Below are positions 63,506-64,000 of a DNA stretch of 64,000 bases, one piece after another (position 1 is the stretch's first letter; every line of letters begins with the position of its first letter). A program made the position numbers and the translations under genes. The notes beneath the pieces are model-generated. The model was given only the letters and a program-made list of their open reading frames with translations. It searched no databases and was not told the DNA's origin. This stretch comes from a virus. The stretch lies in IMG/VR virus record IMGVR_UViG_3300044609_000595, positions 46,320 to 110,319 of that record. One strand, 5' to 3'.

Positions 63506-64000
63506 ACATTTTTGTCACAAATCAGTTTCCTGCCGAAAGTGCTATTTGCTTACCAGACAAACATATTGTCAAAATGCCGTTGGAATGTTGCCAGATGCTC
63601 AGCATCGTTGCTTCTTCTTGGTATCATAATTACGGTCCATTACATAAAAAAGATGGTACACCATATGCCACAAAGAAAGGTGCATTTCGTAACCACCCCT
63701 GCACACAATGGGCAGCACAAACAATTGACAATGCTTATTGGTTAATTAAACATGGCATGAATTTATGTGATGAATATATTATTCGTTATAACAAAGTTCA
63801 TTCATGCTATAATACTTTACTTGAAGCATATTATCTGTTTCCGAAAGGTAAGATTACCAACGTAACACCATTCGCCCGTGCTATGCCAGATGAATTTAAA
63901 CTTGACACAAGCATTGACACTTTTACTGCTTACAAGATGTATATTTCGTCCAAACCTTGGGTTGCATCTAATTATCTTCGTATGCCAGAACGTAAGCCTG
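63502..64000 (+). CDS. conserved phage protein, 3' end outside window
   Basis: 166 codons to the window edge. MNIFVTNQFPAESAICLPDK, then HIVKMPLECCQMLSIV, FRNHPCTQWAAQTIDN-type segment, CDEYIIRY and TPFARAMPDEFK: a pattern I recall from a widespread phage family of unknown function ('DKH.VKM.LE..Q', 'HP...W', 'CDEY..RY.K.H', 'AMP.E'). The invariant His, Asp and Arg look catalytic. No function is claimed. Confidence 0.65.
   Translation, partial: MNIFVTNQFPAESAICLPDKHIVKMPLECCQMLSIVASSWYHNYGPLHKKDGTPYATKKGAFRNHPCTQWAAQTIDNAYWLIKHGMNLCDEYIIRYNKVHSCYNTLLEAYYLFPKGKITNVTPFARAMPDEFKLDTSIDTFTAYKMYISSKPWVASNYLRMPERKP

Noticed and set aside
1-64000. CRISPR array or insertion sequence
   Set aside because: No regularly spaced direct repeats and no transposase-like gene were seen on either strand.

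Overview
The window is part of the genome of a T4-type cyanophage (a contractile-tailed virus of marine Synechococcus or Prochlorococcus). The evidence is T4 core genes in partly T4-like order (RNase H, gp33, gp32, gp53, gp48, gp4, gp54, gp26/51, gp27- and gp5-like hub) mixed with typical cyanophage genes (phoH, speD, thyX, cpeT, a DUF1825 gene, 2OG-Fe(II) oxygenases, a very large VrlC-like structural gene). The DNA is AT-rich, has T4-type late promoters (NATAAATA or CTAAATA), and carries six intact phage tRNA genes. No photosystem gene, integrase, IS element or CRISPR array was seen.

Layout. Bases 1-5724 (+) hold replication and metabolism genes: RNase H end, small genes, speD, thyX, phoH, a PD-(D/E)XK exonuclease, gp33, DUF1825 and gp32, closed by a strong terminator. 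Bases 5757-8790 (-) are a late operon: gp4, a gp2-like gene, gp48 and gp53. Bases 8821-22218 (+) encode the tail: gp54, gp26 with a short frame that a -1 frameshift would fuse to it, two long tail proteins carrying three kinds of peptidoglycan hydrolase, a gp27-like hub, a gp5-like OB protein and a beta-helical spike. Bases 22219-25633 hold six tRNAs, one degenerate tRNA-like sequence, two copies of a 73-base repeat and small accessory genes including cpeT. Bases 25634-49936 encode the adsorption apparatus: a 3530-residue protein, three tail-collar proteins, three adhesin-like paralogs with a shared C-terminal module, a putative tail-fibre chaperone and three 2OG-Fe(II) oxygenases (a fourth is at 22855). 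Bases 50024-64000 (+) are early genes: a helicase, an RNA repair set (Rnl1, split Pnkp, DRB0094-type ligase) and about 40 small unknown genes packed with overlapping starts and stops.

Regulation. Early promoters have TTGACA-like -35 and TATGAT/TATACT-like -10 boxes, usually 17 bases apart. In five places the -35 box lies in the loop of a hairpin (at 49966 the loop edge cuts off its first base), and in three of these the hairpin is an intrinsic terminator whose 3' arm and T-tract form the promoter spacer. Late genes have T4-like boxes 20-40 bases before their starts.

The items most worth following up are these stop/start elements, the predicted gp26/gp51 frameshift, the 73-base repeat and structured non-coding stretch in the tRNA region, the triplicated adhesins beside the oxygenases, and a protein with a TacA-like antitoxin tail near the RNA repair genes. 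All calls come from reading the sequence; no database search was run.
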